Below are positions 7,014 to 15,465 of a stretch of DNA of 64,000 nt, piece by piece (within the stretch, counting starts at the first letter, position 1; every line of letters starts with the position of its first letter). The DNA comes from Rhizobium sp. R634. GTDB lineage: Bacteria > Pseudomonadota > Alphaproteobacteria > Rhizobiales > Rhizobiaceae. A model generated the notes under the pieces. That model was not told where the DNA came from. It did no database searches and saw nothing but the letters and a program-made list of their open reading frames with translations. The position numbers and the translations under genes are program-made. The stretch covers positions 248,001 to 312,000 of the forward strand of contig NZ_LOKW01000024.1 of assembly GCF_002211305.1 (NCBI RefSeq). The letters are read 5' to 3'.

Positions 7014-8261
7014 ATGACGAAGAACGCAATCGTGCTCGGCGCCGGCATCGTCGGGGTTTCCACGGCCATCCATCTCCAGCGGCGCGGCCGGCAGGTGACG
7101 CTGATCGACCGCAAGGATCCGGGCCGGGAAACCTCCTTCGGCAATGCCGGGCTGATCCAGCGCGAAGGCGTCGTGCCCTACGGTTTTCCCCAGCAGCTCG
7201 GCCTCCTGCTGCGCTATGCTCTCAACAATCGCATCGACGCGCATTATCACCTGCGCACGCTGCCGAGCCAGGTCGCCTTCCTTGCCCGCTACTGGTGGAA
7301 TTCCAATGCCCGGCGCCACGTAGCCATCACCCGCGCCTATGCGCCGCTGATCGAGAACTCGATTGCGGAACATAAGGACCTGATCGAGGCCTCGCAGTCG
7401 CAGGCACTGATCCGTAAGGATGGCTGGATAAAGATTTTCCGGACCGAGGCCAGGCGCGACGAGGCCTTTTCGGAAGCGGCACTCTGGCGGAACGAATTCG
7501 GAGTCGAGTATGACCGCCTGAGCGCGGAAGATATGGCCCGCATGGAGCCGGATATCAGCGGCCATTTCGTCGGCGGCCTGCGCTGGCGCGATCCCTGGTC
7601 GGTGCTCGACCCGCATGCGCTGACATCGGCCTATCGCCGCTATTTCGAGAGCCTCGGCGGAAGGTTCATGACAGGCGACGCCGCTTCGCTCGGCCAGTTC
7701 GGCTCCGGCTGGAAGATCATGACGGGGGAAGGCCCGCTCGAGGCGGATGATGCGGTGATTGCGCTCGGCCCCTGGGCGGCCGTCGCAACCCGCCGGCTCG
7801 GCTATCGCTTTCCGCTCGGCGTCAAGCGCGGCTATCACATGCATTATGGCGTTGAGGGCGATGCCGTTCTCAACAACTGGACGCTCGATGCCGAGCGCGG
7901 CTATCTCCTGGCGCCGATGAGCCGCGGCATCCGTTTGACGACGGGAGCGGAGTTCGCAACGCTCGATGCGCCGAAGACACCGATCCAGCTCGACAGGGCC
8001 GAAGCCGTGGCCCGCACGATCTTCCCGCTCGGCGAAAGGCTCGATCCGGAGCCCTGGGTGGGTGCGCGCCCCTGCACGCCAGATATGATGCCTATCATTG
8101 GCAAGGCGCCGCGCCATCAGGGCCTGTGGTTTGCCTTCGGCCATGCCCATCACGGGCTGACCCTTGGGCCGGTGACCGGCCGGGTGCTTGCCGAGGTCAT
8201 TACCGGCGAGACGCCGCTGATCGATATAGCAGCCTACTCGCCGCAGCGTTTCAAGCCGTGA
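7014..8261 (+). CDS. FAD-dependent amino acid/amine dehydrogenase (DadA family)
   Basis: A 415-residue flavoprotein. The N-terminal AIVLGAGIVGVSTAIHLQRRG is the GxGxxG dinucleotide motif with the acidic end of beta-2 in LIDRKDPG, and the C-terminal VGARPCTPDMMPIIGKAP and GHAHHGLTLGPVTGR are the second FAD-contact motifs of the D-amino-acid dehydrogenase family. It probably oxidises a D-amino acid or similar amine and passes electrons to the respiratory chain. GGGGAA precedes the ATG. It lies 73 bases behind the methyltransferase and could be read from the same promoter, although no functional link is obvious. It overlaps gluconokinase by 11 bases tail to tail. Confidence 0.82.
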   Translation: MTKNAIVLGAGIVGVSTAIHLQRRGRQVTLIDRKDPGRETSFGNAGLIQREGVVPYGFPQQLGLLLRYALNNRIDAHYHLRTLPSQVAFLARYWWNSNARRHVAITRAYAPLIENSIAEHKDLIEASQSQALIRKDGWIKIFRTEARRDEAFSEAALWRNEFGVEYDRLSAEDMARMEPDISGHFVGGLRWRDPWSVLDPHALTSAYRRYFESLGGRFMTGDAASLGQFGSGWKIMTGEGPLEADDAVIALGPWAAVATRRLGYRFPLGVKRGYHMHYGVEGDAVLNNWTLDAERGYLLAPMSRGIRLTTGAEFATLDAPKTPIQLDRAEAVARTIFPLGERLDPEPWVGARPCTPDMMPIIGKAPRHQGLWFAFGHAHHGLTLGPVTGRVLAEVITGETPLIDIAAYSPQRFKP

Positions 8262-8790
8262 CGCCGAGGGTCGCGAGGCCCTTCAGAGCCGTTGCAGCAA
8301 TGCCTTCGATCGTACCGCCGATATCGACGGTGACGACGCCTTGTTCACCTCTGGGCGTCTCAAGCGTCGCCAGCTGGCTTTCGAGCAGCGAGACCGGCAT
8401 GAAATGCCCCTTGCGCTCGCCCATACGCTTCGTCAACAGCGCCTTGGAGCCTTCGAGATAGACGAAGAACAGATTGCCGCCGGCAGCGGTCCGCAACCTA
8501 TCTCGATAGATGCGCTTCAGCGCCGAGCAGGAGACGATGATGCCCTCGCCCTTCTCCAGCGAAGCCTTCATTCTTTCGCCGATAAGGTCGAGCCAGGGCA
8601 TGCGGTCCTCATCGGTCAGCGGAATGCCCTTCGACATTTTCTCGACATTGGCGGCAGGATGGAGCGCATCGCCTTCGACGAAAGGCAGATGCAGGGCTCC
8701 CGCCAGCCTCTCGCCGACGGAGGACTTGCCGCAGCCGCTGACCCCCATGACGATGATCGCATGGGGCTTGTTCAACCGCTCTTCCGGCAT
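8251..8790 (-). CDS. gntK: Gluconokinase
   Basis: A 179-residue P-loop kinase that phosphorylates D-gluconate to 6-phosphogluconate, the entry point to the Entner-Doudoroff pathway encoded by edd at 55.2 kb. The Walker A motif is GVSGCGKSSVG near residue 17, DALHPAANVEKMSKGIPLTDEDR is the gluconate-binding signature of the GntK family, and HFMPVSLLESQLATLE is the conserved C-terminal helix. The length fits the family. It follows the dpp operon by 27 bases behind a strong hairpin, so it may be partly co-transcribed with it. The gene name follows the family. Confidence 0.92.
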   Translation of the reverse strand: MPEERLNKPHAIIVMGVSGCGKSSVGERLAGALHLPFVEGDALHPAANVEKMSKGIPLTDEDRMPWLDLIGERMKASLEKGEGIIVSCSALKRIYRDRLRTAAGGNLFFVYLEGSKALLTKRMGERKGHFMPVSLLESQLATLETPRGEQGVVTVDIGGTIEGIAATALKGLATLGVTA

Positions 8791-8809
8791 GATCCCTCCG
8801 AGACTCCGG

Positions 8810-8833
8810 CTTCCCGCTCAGTCGAGCGGGAAG
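8810..8833 (-). terminator. Hairpin across the dppF stop codon
   Basis: A perfect 10-base-pair inverted repeat, CTTCCCGCTC (8810-8819) and GAGCGGGAAG (8824-8833), with a 4-base loop, lies over the dppF stop. No U-tract follows in the minus direction. It may act as an attenuator or RNA-stabilising element between dppF and gntK rather than as a full terminator. Confidence 0.4.
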
Positions 8834-9771
8834 TGACAGGCATATTTTTGCGCACCTTCCCCACTTAGTTGGGGAGAAACCTGACGGCAATAGTCCTGCG
8901 CCTTCCAGCAGCGCGGATTGAAGTGACAGCCCGACGGCGGCTTTAGCGGCGACGGCAGCTCTCCCTGCAGGCGGATTCGGTTCTTGGCGCGCTCCGGATC
9001 GGCGATCGGTGTCGCCGACAGCAAGGCTGCCGTGTAGGGATGGCGCGGCCGCGCAAAGACCTCGGCGGCGGGACCGGTCTCGACCGGACGGCCGAGATAC
9101 ATCACCATTACCTCATCGGCGATGTGATGGACGACGGAGAGGCCGTGCGAGATGAAGAGATAGGCAAGGCCCATTTCCTTCTGCAGATCCATCAAGAGGT
9201 TCAGGACCTGTGCCTGGATCGAAAGATCCAGAGCCGAAACGGGTTCGTCAAGCACCAGCACCTTCGGCCGCAGCATCAGGGCGCGGGCAATGGCAATACG
9301 CTGGCGCTGGCCGCCGGAGAACATATGGGGGTAGCGGCCGTGATGCTCCGGACGCAGGCCGACGCGGGCCATCATCTCCTCCACCTTGCGGCGGCGGGCG
9401 GCGGCATCGAGGTCGGTGTTGATCTTCAGCGGCTCCTCGAGGATGGCGCCGACCTTCTGGCGCGGGTTCAGCGAGCCGTAGGGATTCTGGAAGACGATCT
9501 GCACCTGGCTGCGCAGGCTGCGGTCGCCGACCTGGGCGGGCTTGCCGTCGATCAGCAATTGCCCGGCCGTCGGATCCTCGATCATCGTGACAAGGCGCGC
9601 GAGCGTCGACTTGCCGCAGCCGGATTCGCCGACGACGGCGAGCGTCTTGCCGGAGTGGAGACTGAAGCTGACGCCGTTCAGCGCCTTGACGGTCGCATCG
9701 GCTTTGAAGAGGCCGCGGCTGACGGTGTAGAAGCGGGCGAGATCCCTGCCCTCGAGAACAGCGCCCGTCAT
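8818..9771 (-). CDS. dppF: Dipeptide ABC transporter ATP-binding subunit DppF
   Basis: A 317-residue ABC ATPase that energises peptide import together with DppD. Walker A is GESGCGKST, the signature is FSGGQRQRIAIARAL, Walker B is VLVLDEPVSALD, and the switch His follows in ISHGLS. The C-terminal oligopeptide/dipeptide extension is present with Cys residues (CHFNPRCWKAQDYC). Its start overlaps the dppD stop by 4 bases. In R. leguminosarum the Dpp system is known to import dipeptides and delta-aminolevulinic acid. Confidence 0.92.
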   Translation of the reverse strand: MTGAVLEGRDLARFYTVSRGLFKADATVKALNGVSFSLHSGKTLAVVGESGCGKSTLARLVTMIEDPTAGQLLIDGKPAQVGDRSLRSQVQIVFQNPYGSLNPRQKVGAILEEPLKINTDLDAAARRRKVEEMMARVGLRPEHHGRYPHMFSGGQRQRIAIARALMLRPKVLVLDEPVSALDLSIQAQVLNLLMDLQKEMGLAYLFISHGLSVVHHIADEVMVMYLGRPVETGPAAEVFARPRHPYTAALLSATPIADPERAKNRIRLQGELPSPLKPPSGCHFNPRCWKAQDYCRQVSPQLSGEGAQKYACHFPLD

Positions 9772-10784
9772 ACCAGGTCTCCTGCAGTTTCAGTGGCCAT
9801 GACACCGGGATGTCCGAGCGGCTTGCCGTCCTTCAAAGGGTAATTGCAGAGCGCCAGACCTAGCTCCGGCCCCTGGCGGACGACGCCGCGTTCGCACTCG
9901 ACGGTGGCATAGCCGCAGCGTGGCGCGAAAAGACAGCCCGTCGGGCGGCCGTGCTGACCGGGAACGACGCCGGCGATGGAAGGAAGCCGCTGGCCGACTT
10001 CGGCGCGTTCCGGCAGGGCGGCGAGCAGAGCTGCCGTATAGGGATGATGCGGATCACGGAACAGCGCCTTGACCGGCTGCTCCTCGACCTTCTGGCCGGC
10101 ATATTGCACCTGCACGCGCTCGGCGGTTTCGGCGACGACTCCCATGTCATGGGTGATCAGCACCAGCGCCATGCCCTGCTCCTTCTGCAAGCGCACGAGC
10201 AGATCGAGGATCTGCGCCTGGATCGTCACGTCGAGCGCGGTCGTCGGCTCATCGGCGATCAAAAGCTTCGGATTGCAGGCGAGCGCCATGGCGATCATGA
10301 CGCGCTGGCTCATGCCGCCCGACATCTGATGCGGGAAGTTCGACAGGCGGTCTTCCGGCGCCGGAATGCCGACAAGGTTCAGGAGTTCGATCGAGCGTTC
10401 GCGGCGCTCCTTCCGGTTGAGGCCCATATGGACGCGCAGGGTCTCGCCAAGCTGGAAGCCGACCGTGAAGCACGGATTGAGGCTCGACATCGGCTCCTGG
10501 AAGATCATCGCCATGTCCTTGCCGACGATCCTGCGGCGCTGACGGGCGGAAATGCCGCGCAGATCCTGGCCGTCGAACTGCAGGCGGTCGGCGGTGATTT
10601 TCGCCGTCCAGGGCAGAAGCCCCATCAGGGCCAGCATGGCGACGGATTTGCCCGAGCCGGATTCACCGACGACGGAAAGAATTTCTCCTTTGTCACAGGT
10701 GAGCGAGACGCCGTCGACGGCGCGGAAGAGACCGGATGAAGTTTGGAACTCGACGGTCAGATTTTCGATTTCGAGAAGTGGCAT
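9768..10784 (-). CDS. dppD: Dipeptide ABC transporter ATP-binding subunit DppD
   Basis: A 338-residue ABC ATPase. Walker A is GESGSGKSVAM, the signature is MSGGMSQRVMIAMAL, Walker B is LLIADEPTTALDV, and the C-terminal cysteine-containing tail CLFAPRCGYATVEC is typical of DppD/OppD and in some relatives binds an iron-sulfur cluster. The frame is open further upstream, but MPLLEIENLTV starts at 10784, sharing one base with the dppC stop (TGATG). It forms the nucleotide-binding heterodimer with DppF. Confidence 0.92.
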   Translation of the reverse strand: MPLLEIENLTVEFQTSSGLFRAVDGVSLTCDKGEILSVVGESGSGKSVAMLALMGLLPWTAKITADRLQFDGQDLRGISARQRRRIVGKDMAMIFQEPMSSLNPCFTVGFQLGETLRVHMGLNRKERRERSIELLNLVGIPAPEDRLSNFPHQMSGGMSQRVMIAMALACNPKLLIADEPTTALDVTIQAQILDLLVRLQKEQGMALVLITHDMGVVAETAERVQVQYAGQKVEEQPVKALFRDPHHPYTAALLAALPERAEVGQRLPSIAGVVPGQHGRPTGCLFAPRCGYATVECERGVVRQGPELGLALCNYPLKDGKPLGHPGVMATETAGDLV

Positions 10785-11674
10785 CACGACCTCTTCAGCT
10801 TGGGGTCGAGCGCATCGCGCAGACCGTCGCCCATCAGATTGATGGCGAGAACGGTGATGAGGATGGCCAGACCCGGAAATGTCACAACCCACCAGGCCCG
10901 CGAGATGAACTCGCGGGATTCGGCGAGCATGGTTCCCCATTCGGGTGTCGGCGGCTGGGCGCCCATGCCGAGGAAGCCGAGGGCGGCGGCATCGAGGATC
11001 GCCGCCGAAAAGGCGAGCGTCGCCTGGACGATCAGCGGCCCAAGACAGTTCGGCAGGATCGTCTTGAACATCAGGCGCAGGGTGCCGGCGCCGGCGACGC
11101 GCGAGGCGATCACATATTCCTTCTCACGCTCCGTGATGACCGAGGCGCGCGTCAACCGCACGAAATGCGGCTGGTTGACCAGCGAAATCGCAATCATCGC
11201 ATTGGTCAGGCCCGGCCCGAGCACGGCGACCAGCACGAGGGCCAGCAGCAGCGACGGGAAGGCCAGGATGATATCCATCAGGCGCATGATCGCCGTATCG
11301 ATCTTGCCGCGGAAATAGCCGGCGACGAGGCCGATCAGAACGCCGCAAACGACCGAAAGCGTCACGACCACGACGCCGATGAACAGCGAGAACCGCGCGC
11401 CATAAATCAGCCGCGAGAGGATGTCGCGGCCGACGGCATCCGTTCCGAGCGGAAAGGAGGCGCGGCCACCCTCCATCCAGGCGGGTACGGCGAGCAGTAC
11501 CTCACGGTTCTGCTCGTTCGGCGCATGCGGCGCAAAGACCGGCGCGAAGATCGCGACAACGAGAATGATGACGAAAACAACGAGGCCGATGACGGCGCCC
11601 TTGTTGCGGGAGAAGTAATGCCAGAACTCCGCAAGAGCGGATGGCTGGCCGGTTTTGACGGTGACCATGCTCAT
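10784..11674 (-). CDS. dppC: Dipeptide ABC transporter permease DppC
   Basis: A 296-residue inner-membrane permease. The N-terminal OppC-type domain has one span (VIGLVVFVIILVVAIFAPVFAP), followed by a periplasmic loop with FPLGTDAVGRDILSRLIYGAR, which is diagnostic for DppC/OppC, and five further spans. The EAA loop that docks to the ATPases is seen at ASRVAGAGTLRLMFKTILPN. It sits 9 bases behind dppB and is coupled to dppD. Confidence 0.92.
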   Translation of the reverse strand: MSMVTVKTGQPSALAEFWHYFSRNKGAVIGLVVFVIILVVAIFAPVFAPHAPNEQNREVLLAVPAWMEGGRASFPLGTDAVGRDILSRLIYGARFSLFIGVVVVTLSVVCGVLIGLVAGYFRGKIDTAIMRLMDIILAFPSLLLALVLVAVLGPGLTNAMIAISLVNQPHFVRLTRASVITEREKEYVIASRVAGAGTLRLMFKTILPNCLGPLIVQATLAFSAAILDAAALGFLGMGAQPPTPEWGTMLAESREFISRAWWVVTFPGLAILITVLAINLMGDGLRDALDPKLKRS

Positions 11675-11683
11675 GGACCGCTC

Positions 11684-12688
11684 CTAGTGACGAATACGCG
11701 GATTGATGAAGCCGTAGAGAACGTCAACAATCAGATTGACCAGCATGATGACGCCGGCGATCAGCAGAAGACCGCCCTGGACCACGGCGTAGTCGCGCTT
11801 GAACACCGAATCCACCATCCACTTGCCGATGCCTGGCCAGGAAAAGATAGTCTCGGTGAGGATAGCGCCTGCAAGGAGAACGCCGATCTGCAGGCCGATC
11901 GTGGTGATGACCGGGATCATCGCATTGCGCAGCGCATGCACGCCGACGACACGCAACGGCTTCAGGCCCTTCGAGCGCGCTGTGCGGACATAGTCCTCGC
12001 CCAGAACCTCGAGCATCGCCGAGCGCGTCTGGCGCGCGATGACGGCAAGCGGGATCGTCGCCAGCACGATGGTCGGCAGGATGAGATAGCTGACGGCCGA
12101 GGCGAAGGCGCCCTTCTGGCCCGACAGCAGACTGTCGATCAGCATGAAGCCAGTCACCGGCTTGAAGAAATACATCAGCGAGATGCGCCCGGACACCGGA
12201 GTCCAGCCGAGATAACCGGAGAAGAAGATGATGAGCAGCAGGCCCCACCAGAAAATCGGCATGGAATAACCGACGAGGGCAATGCCCATCACGCTTTGAT
12301 CGAACCACGTGCCTCGCTTGACGGCCGCAAAGACGCCGGCGGGCACGCCAAGACAGACCGCGAGGATGATGGCGCAAAAGGAAAGTTCCAGCGTTGCTGG
12401 AAACAGCGTCAGGAACTCGCCGAGCACCGGCCGCTTGGTGACGATCGAGGTGCCGAGATCGCCTTGCAGCACTTTTCCGAGATAATCGAAATACTGCACA
12501 TACATGGGCCGGTCGAAACCGAGATCGTGCATGATCTGGGCGTGCCGTTCCGGCGCCATGACACGTTCACCCGACAGCAGCATGACGGGATCGCCGGGAA
12601 GCAGGCGGATGAACGAAAAGGCTATCAGGGAAACGCCGAGGAATGTCGGTATCAGTACCGCGAAGCGGCCGAGGAAAAAACGCAACAT
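11684..12688 (-). CDS. dppB: Dipeptide ABC transporter permease DppB
   Basis: A 334-residue permease with about six spans. The N-terminal MLRFFLGRFAVLIPTFLGVSLIAF is the first span and is followed by RLLPGDPVMLLSGE, the DppB/OppB hallmark. The EAA loop is seen at YVRTARSKGLKPLRVVGVHALRNAMIP, and the C-terminus YGFINPRIRH is the usual end. It heterodimerises with DppC. It is separated from dppA by 87 bases that carry a strong stem-loop, probably lowering its expression relative to the binding protein. Confidence 0.92.
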   Translation of the reverse strand: MLRFFLGRFAVLIPTFLGVSLIAFSFIRLLPGDPVMLLSGERVMAPERHAQIMHDLGFDRPMYVQYFDYLGKVLQGDLGTSIVTKRPVLGEFLTLFPATLELSFCAIILAVCLGVPAGVFAAVKRGTWFDQSVMGIALVGYSMPIFWWGLLLIIFFSGYLGWTPVSGRISLMYFFKPVTGFMLIDSLLSGQKGAFASAVSYLILPTIVLATIPLAVIARQTRSAMLEVLGEDYVRTARSKGLKPLRVVGVHALRNAMIPVITTIGLQIGVLLAGAILTETIFSWPGIGKWMVDSVFKRDYAVVQGGLLLIAGVIMLVNLIVDVLYGFINPRIRH

Positions 12689-12707
12689 GGCAGATGTCCA
12701 ATAGTTT

Positions 12708-12736
12708 CCGGCGGTCAGGGGGTGCCTGACCGCCGG
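12708..12736 (-). promoter_or_regulatory. Intercistronic stem-loop between dppA and dppB
   Basis: CCGGCGGTCAGG (12708-12719) and CCTGACCGCCGG (12725-12736) form a perfect 12-base-pair stem with a 5-base loop. No run of U follows on the minus strand. Such hairpins behind binding-protein genes typically stabilise the upstream mRNA and reduce read-through into the permease genes. Confidence 0.65.
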
Positions 12737-12775
12737 CTGCGCCCAGCTCTGCCGGGCATTCTTACATTATTCTTG

Positions 12776-14371
12776 TTATTCGGATACGTCGACGCCGTCG
12801 AAACGGTGAATGCCGAGCGGGTCCATCTGGAAGCCGGAGACCTTCTTGCTCATCGGAACGAAGACGAGCGAGTGATCGAGGGTCGCCCAGGGGGCTTCCT
12901 TCTTGAAGATCAGCTGGGCCTGCTCATAGGCCTTGGTGCGCTCGCCGACATCGGCGGTCATCTTGGCCTTGGTCATCAGGTCGTCATATTCCTTGTTGCA
13001 CCACTGGGCGCGGTTGTTGCCGCCGACGGCATCGCAGCCGAGCAGCGTATCCATGAAGTTGTCCGGGTCGCCGTTGTCGCCGGTCCAGCCGAGGATGACG
13101 GCGCCGTCGCGCTTCACGTCGGAGGAGAGCTTCAGATATTCGGCCCATTCATGGGTGACGATCTCGACCTTGACGCCGACCTTGGCGAAATCGGCCTGGA
13201 TCAGTTCGGCGGCGCGGCGCGCGTTCAGCATGTAGGGACGCGACACGGGCATCGCCCAGACCTTCATGCTGAGATCTTTCACGCCGGCATCGGCGAGAGC
13301 CTTCTTGGCAGCGTCCGGATCGTACTTTTCGTCCTGAACGGCGTCGTTATAGGACCACATGGTTGGCGGGATCGGGTTCTTGGCAACGGTGGCCGCACCC
13401 TGGAAGACGGCATCGACGATCGCCTGCTTGTTGATCGCCATGTTGAGCGCGCGGCGAACCTCCGGCTTGTCGAAGGGTGCCATCTGCGTGTTGTAGGCGA
13501 GGTAGCTGACGTTGAGGCCTGCCTGCTCCTGAACGACCAGATTTCCATCCTTCTTCAGTTCCGGAACGTCGGCGGCATTCGGATAGGGGATCAGGTGGCA
13601 TTCGCCGGCCTTCAGCTTCTGAGCGCGGACAGCCGCATCAGAGGTGATGGCGAAAACGAGATCGTCGATCTTTTCCTTGCCCTTGAAATAGGTTTCGTTC
13701 GCCTTGTAGCGGATGACGGCATCCGGCTGGTAGGCAACGAAGGTGAAGGGGCCGGTGCCGAGCGGCTGCTGGTTCAGCTGCGCCATCTTGCCGTCGGCGG
13801 CAAGCTTGTCGGCATATTCCTTGGAAACGATCGAAGCGAAATCCATGGCGAGGTCGGCAAGGAACGGCGCTTCCGGGTGGTTGAGCGTGAACTTGACCGT
13901 GAGGTCATCGACCTTCTCGACCGACTTGATGAGCTCAGGGAAGCCCATGCCGGCGGCGTATTCGTAAGAGCCGCCTTCGACATACTTGTTCCACGGATTG
14001 TCGGACTTCAGCTGGCGCTCAAAGGAGAACACGACGTCGTCGGCGTTGAAATCGCGCGTCGGCGTGAAGAAGTCGGTGGTCTGGAACTTCACACCGGGAT
14101 GAAGCTTGAAGGTGTATTCCTTGCCATCGTCCGAAACGCTCCAGCTGTCGGCCAGGCCGGGTTCGATCTCGGTGCCGCCGTGCTTGAATTCGACGAGGCG
14201 GCTGTAGACGGTGCGCGACGACGCGTCGAAGGTCGTGCCTGCCGTGTAGAGGCTCGGATCGAAGCCTTCCGGCGAGCCCTCGGAGCAATAAACAAGGGTC
14301 TTGGACCAGGCCGACGTCGCCATGACCGAAATCAGGGCCGTCGCTGCCAGCATGACAGAGATCTTTTTCAT
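12776..14371 (-). CDS. dppA: Dipeptide-binding periplasmic protein DppA
   Basis: A 531-residue family 5 solute-binding protein. The signal peptide is MKKISVMLAATALISVMATS followed by AWSK. The mature start TLVYCSEGSPEGFDPSLYTAG, the PEAPFLADLAMDF segment and PLGTGPF are typical of DppA. Two conserved Cys residues occur in LLGCDAVGGNNRAQWCNKEYDD, as in E. coli DppA. It captures dipeptides, and in R. leguminosarum also delta-aminolevulinate, and delivers them to DppBC. It is the first gene of dppABCDF. Confidence 0.93.
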   Translation of the reverse strand: MKKISVMLAATALISVMATSAWSKTLVYCSEGSPEGFDPSLYTAGTTFDASSRTVYSRLVEFKHGGTEIEPGLADSWSVSDDGKEYTFKLHPGVKFQTTDFFTPTRDFNADDVVFSFERQLKSDNPWNKYVEGGSYEYAAGMGFPELIKSVEKVDDLTVKFTLNHPEAPFLADLAMDFASIVSKEYADKLAADGKMAQLNQQPLGTGPFTFVAYQPDAVIRYKANETYFKGKEKIDDLVFAITSDAAVRAQKLKAGECHLIPYPNAADVPELKKDGNLVVQEQAGLNVSYLAYNTQMAPFDKPEVRRALNMAINKQAIVDAVFQGAATVAKNPIPPTMWSYNDAVQDEKYDPDAAKKALADAGVKDLSMKVWAMPVSRPYMLNARRAAELIQADFAKVGVKVEIVTHEWAEYLKLSSDVKRDGAVILGWTGDNGDPDNFMDTLLGCDAVGGNNRAQWCNKEYDDLMTKAKMTADVGERTKAYEQAQLIFKKEAPWATLDHSLVFVPMSKKVSGFQMDPLGIHRFDGVDVSE

Positions 14372-14653
14372 AGTATTGTTTCCCGGTTGTTCTTTTTTGA
14401 TGTCTGGAGACCGCAGATAGGCATCCCGATCGACGGTCGATGGAACGACATTTATCTACTGAAAGCAACGGGCTAAGGAGAAAATTTTTCCAGTTGGACA
14501 ATTTTAGAAATTTTCAGTCAAAAATCAGCCTCAATTGGAAATATTCGCACAAAAACGACCGAAATTTTGTCGCATTTGGTATAAAAACGCCGCCAGAGGC
14601 GACATGTGACCGACATTTCCCAGCTTTCGAAGCGGGTTCGACGCGCCAAAACA
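14372..14653. other. AT-rich leader/regulatory region upstream of dppA
   Basis: About 280 bases between dppA and the rirA terminator. The stretch 14463-14605 is strongly AT-rich, in contrast to the neighbouring genes, and contains repeated AATTTT/AAAATT blocks, so it probably carries the dpp promoter and regulator sites. I could not pick a convincing -35/-10 pair. No gene is supported here. Confidence 0.45.
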
Positions 14654-14683
14654 AAACCGCGGCTGCCCAGGCAACCGCGGTTT
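14646..14683 (-). terminator. Rho-independent terminator of rirA
   Basis: AAACCGCGG (14654-14662) pairs with CCGCGGTTT (14675-14683). On the minus strand the hairpin is followed by a T-rich TTTTGTTTTGG. It lies about 27 bases behind the rirA stop, the expected position. Confidence 0.8.
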
Positions 14684-14709
14684 CAGAAGTCTGCGCTGCT
14701 CTTTAAAAT

Positions 14710-15192
14710 TCAGGCGGCCGGGGCCACGATCGCGGGTTTGCGGTATTCCTGTTCGCCGGTCAGACCGAGAAGGAAATTGATCTGCGGACGCGCCTTGACC
14801 AGGTCGTCGATCGTATATTCCGAAAGCACGCCAAAGAAGGCATTGAGCGCCTTGCGCAAAGCCGAATTCAGGCCGCAGCTGTCGACCAGCGGGCATTCGA
14901 CCATGCCGTCGTCCTCGAAGCATTCGGCCATGGCGAAACTGTCTTCCGTCACCCGTACGACATCAAAGAGCGTGATTTCAGCCGCCGGCTTGCCCAGGCG
15001 CACGCCGCCGTTGCGGCCGCGCACGGTCTCGACCAGACCCGCCTTGTTCAGCGGCTGGAGGATCTTGAAAAGAAAGAGTTCGGAAACCCCGTAAGCCTTG
15101 GCAATTTCCGGAATCCGGCTCAAGTGCCCTTCATTGGCAGCACAATACATCAACATGCGAACCGCATAGTTGGTCTGCTTCGTCAACCGCAT
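14710..15192 (-). CDS. rirA: Rrf2-family iron-responsive regulator RirA
   Basis: A 160-residue transcription factor that represses iron-uptake genes in rhizobia when its iron-sulfur cluster is loaded. The winged-helix start MRLTKQTNYAVRMLMYCAAN and the recognition region AYGVSELFLFKILQPLNKAG are those of RirA. The three cluster-ligand cysteines are Cys91, Cys100 and Cys106 (AECFEDDGMVECPLVDSC). Overall I recognise the protein as RirA rather than as another Rrf2 member such as IscR or NsrR. It is monocistronic, with its own promoter and terminator. GGGAGA precedes the ATG. Confidence 0.93.
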   Translation of the reverse strand: MRLTKQTNYAVRMLMYCAANEGHLSRIPEIAKAYGVSELFLFKILQPLNKAGLVETVRGRNGGVRLGKPAAEITLFDVVRVTEDSFAMAECFEDDGMVECPLVDSCGLNSALRKALNAFFGVLSEYTIDDLVKARPQINFLLGLTGEQEYRKPAIVAPAA

Positions 15193-15222
15193 GCCGATCT
15201 CCCGACTCGTGCTATTTAGACC

Positions 15223-15251
15223 TATATAGGCGGTTTGCTAGTTTTGAACAA
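15223..15251 (-). promoter_or_regulatory. Sigma-70-type promoter of rirA
   Basis: On the minus strand TTGTTC (15246-15251) is separated by 17 bases from TATATA (15223-15228). The -10 box lies inside a perfect palindrome CCTATATAGG (15221-15230). Transcription would start about 25 bases before the ATG at 15192. Confidence 0.55.
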
Positions 15252-15411
15252 TTCCAAAATATGAAATTCGCATTCAGCTTATGAGGCCAATTGCCGCGTC
15301 GTCAATCCTGCGCCGAAATCTTCTGGTTGCAATCCAGAACGCCATGCCTGCGCCCCGCGCGTGCCGGGACGGAGGAGCATATCGCTGCGGTGCGGCGGTT
15401 TCCAAGACAGC

Positions 15412-15439
15412 AAATAAAACGGGGGCCACGAGGCCCCCG
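15412..15439 (-). terminator. Rho-independent terminator of mmsA
   Basis: CGGGGGCC (15420-15427) and GGCCCCCG (15432-15439) form an 8-base-pair stem with a 4-base loop. On the minus strand it is followed by TTTTATTTG. It lies about 26 bases behind the mmsA stop. Confidence 0.8.
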
Positions 15440-15465
15440 AATTGCAAGTCTATCGATCGTGCAGA

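Noticed and set aside
10736..14476. A 1246-codon open frame on the plus strand
   Set aside because: It lies opposite the complete dppD-dppC-dppB-dppA genes, is rich in Arg, Asp and His as expected for antisense shadows of GC-rich genes, and has no family motif.
15221..15230. Palindrome CCTATATAGG as a RirA-type iron box
   Set aside because: It is better explained as the rirA -10 region and does not match the TGA-N9-TCA form of iron-responsive operators that I know.
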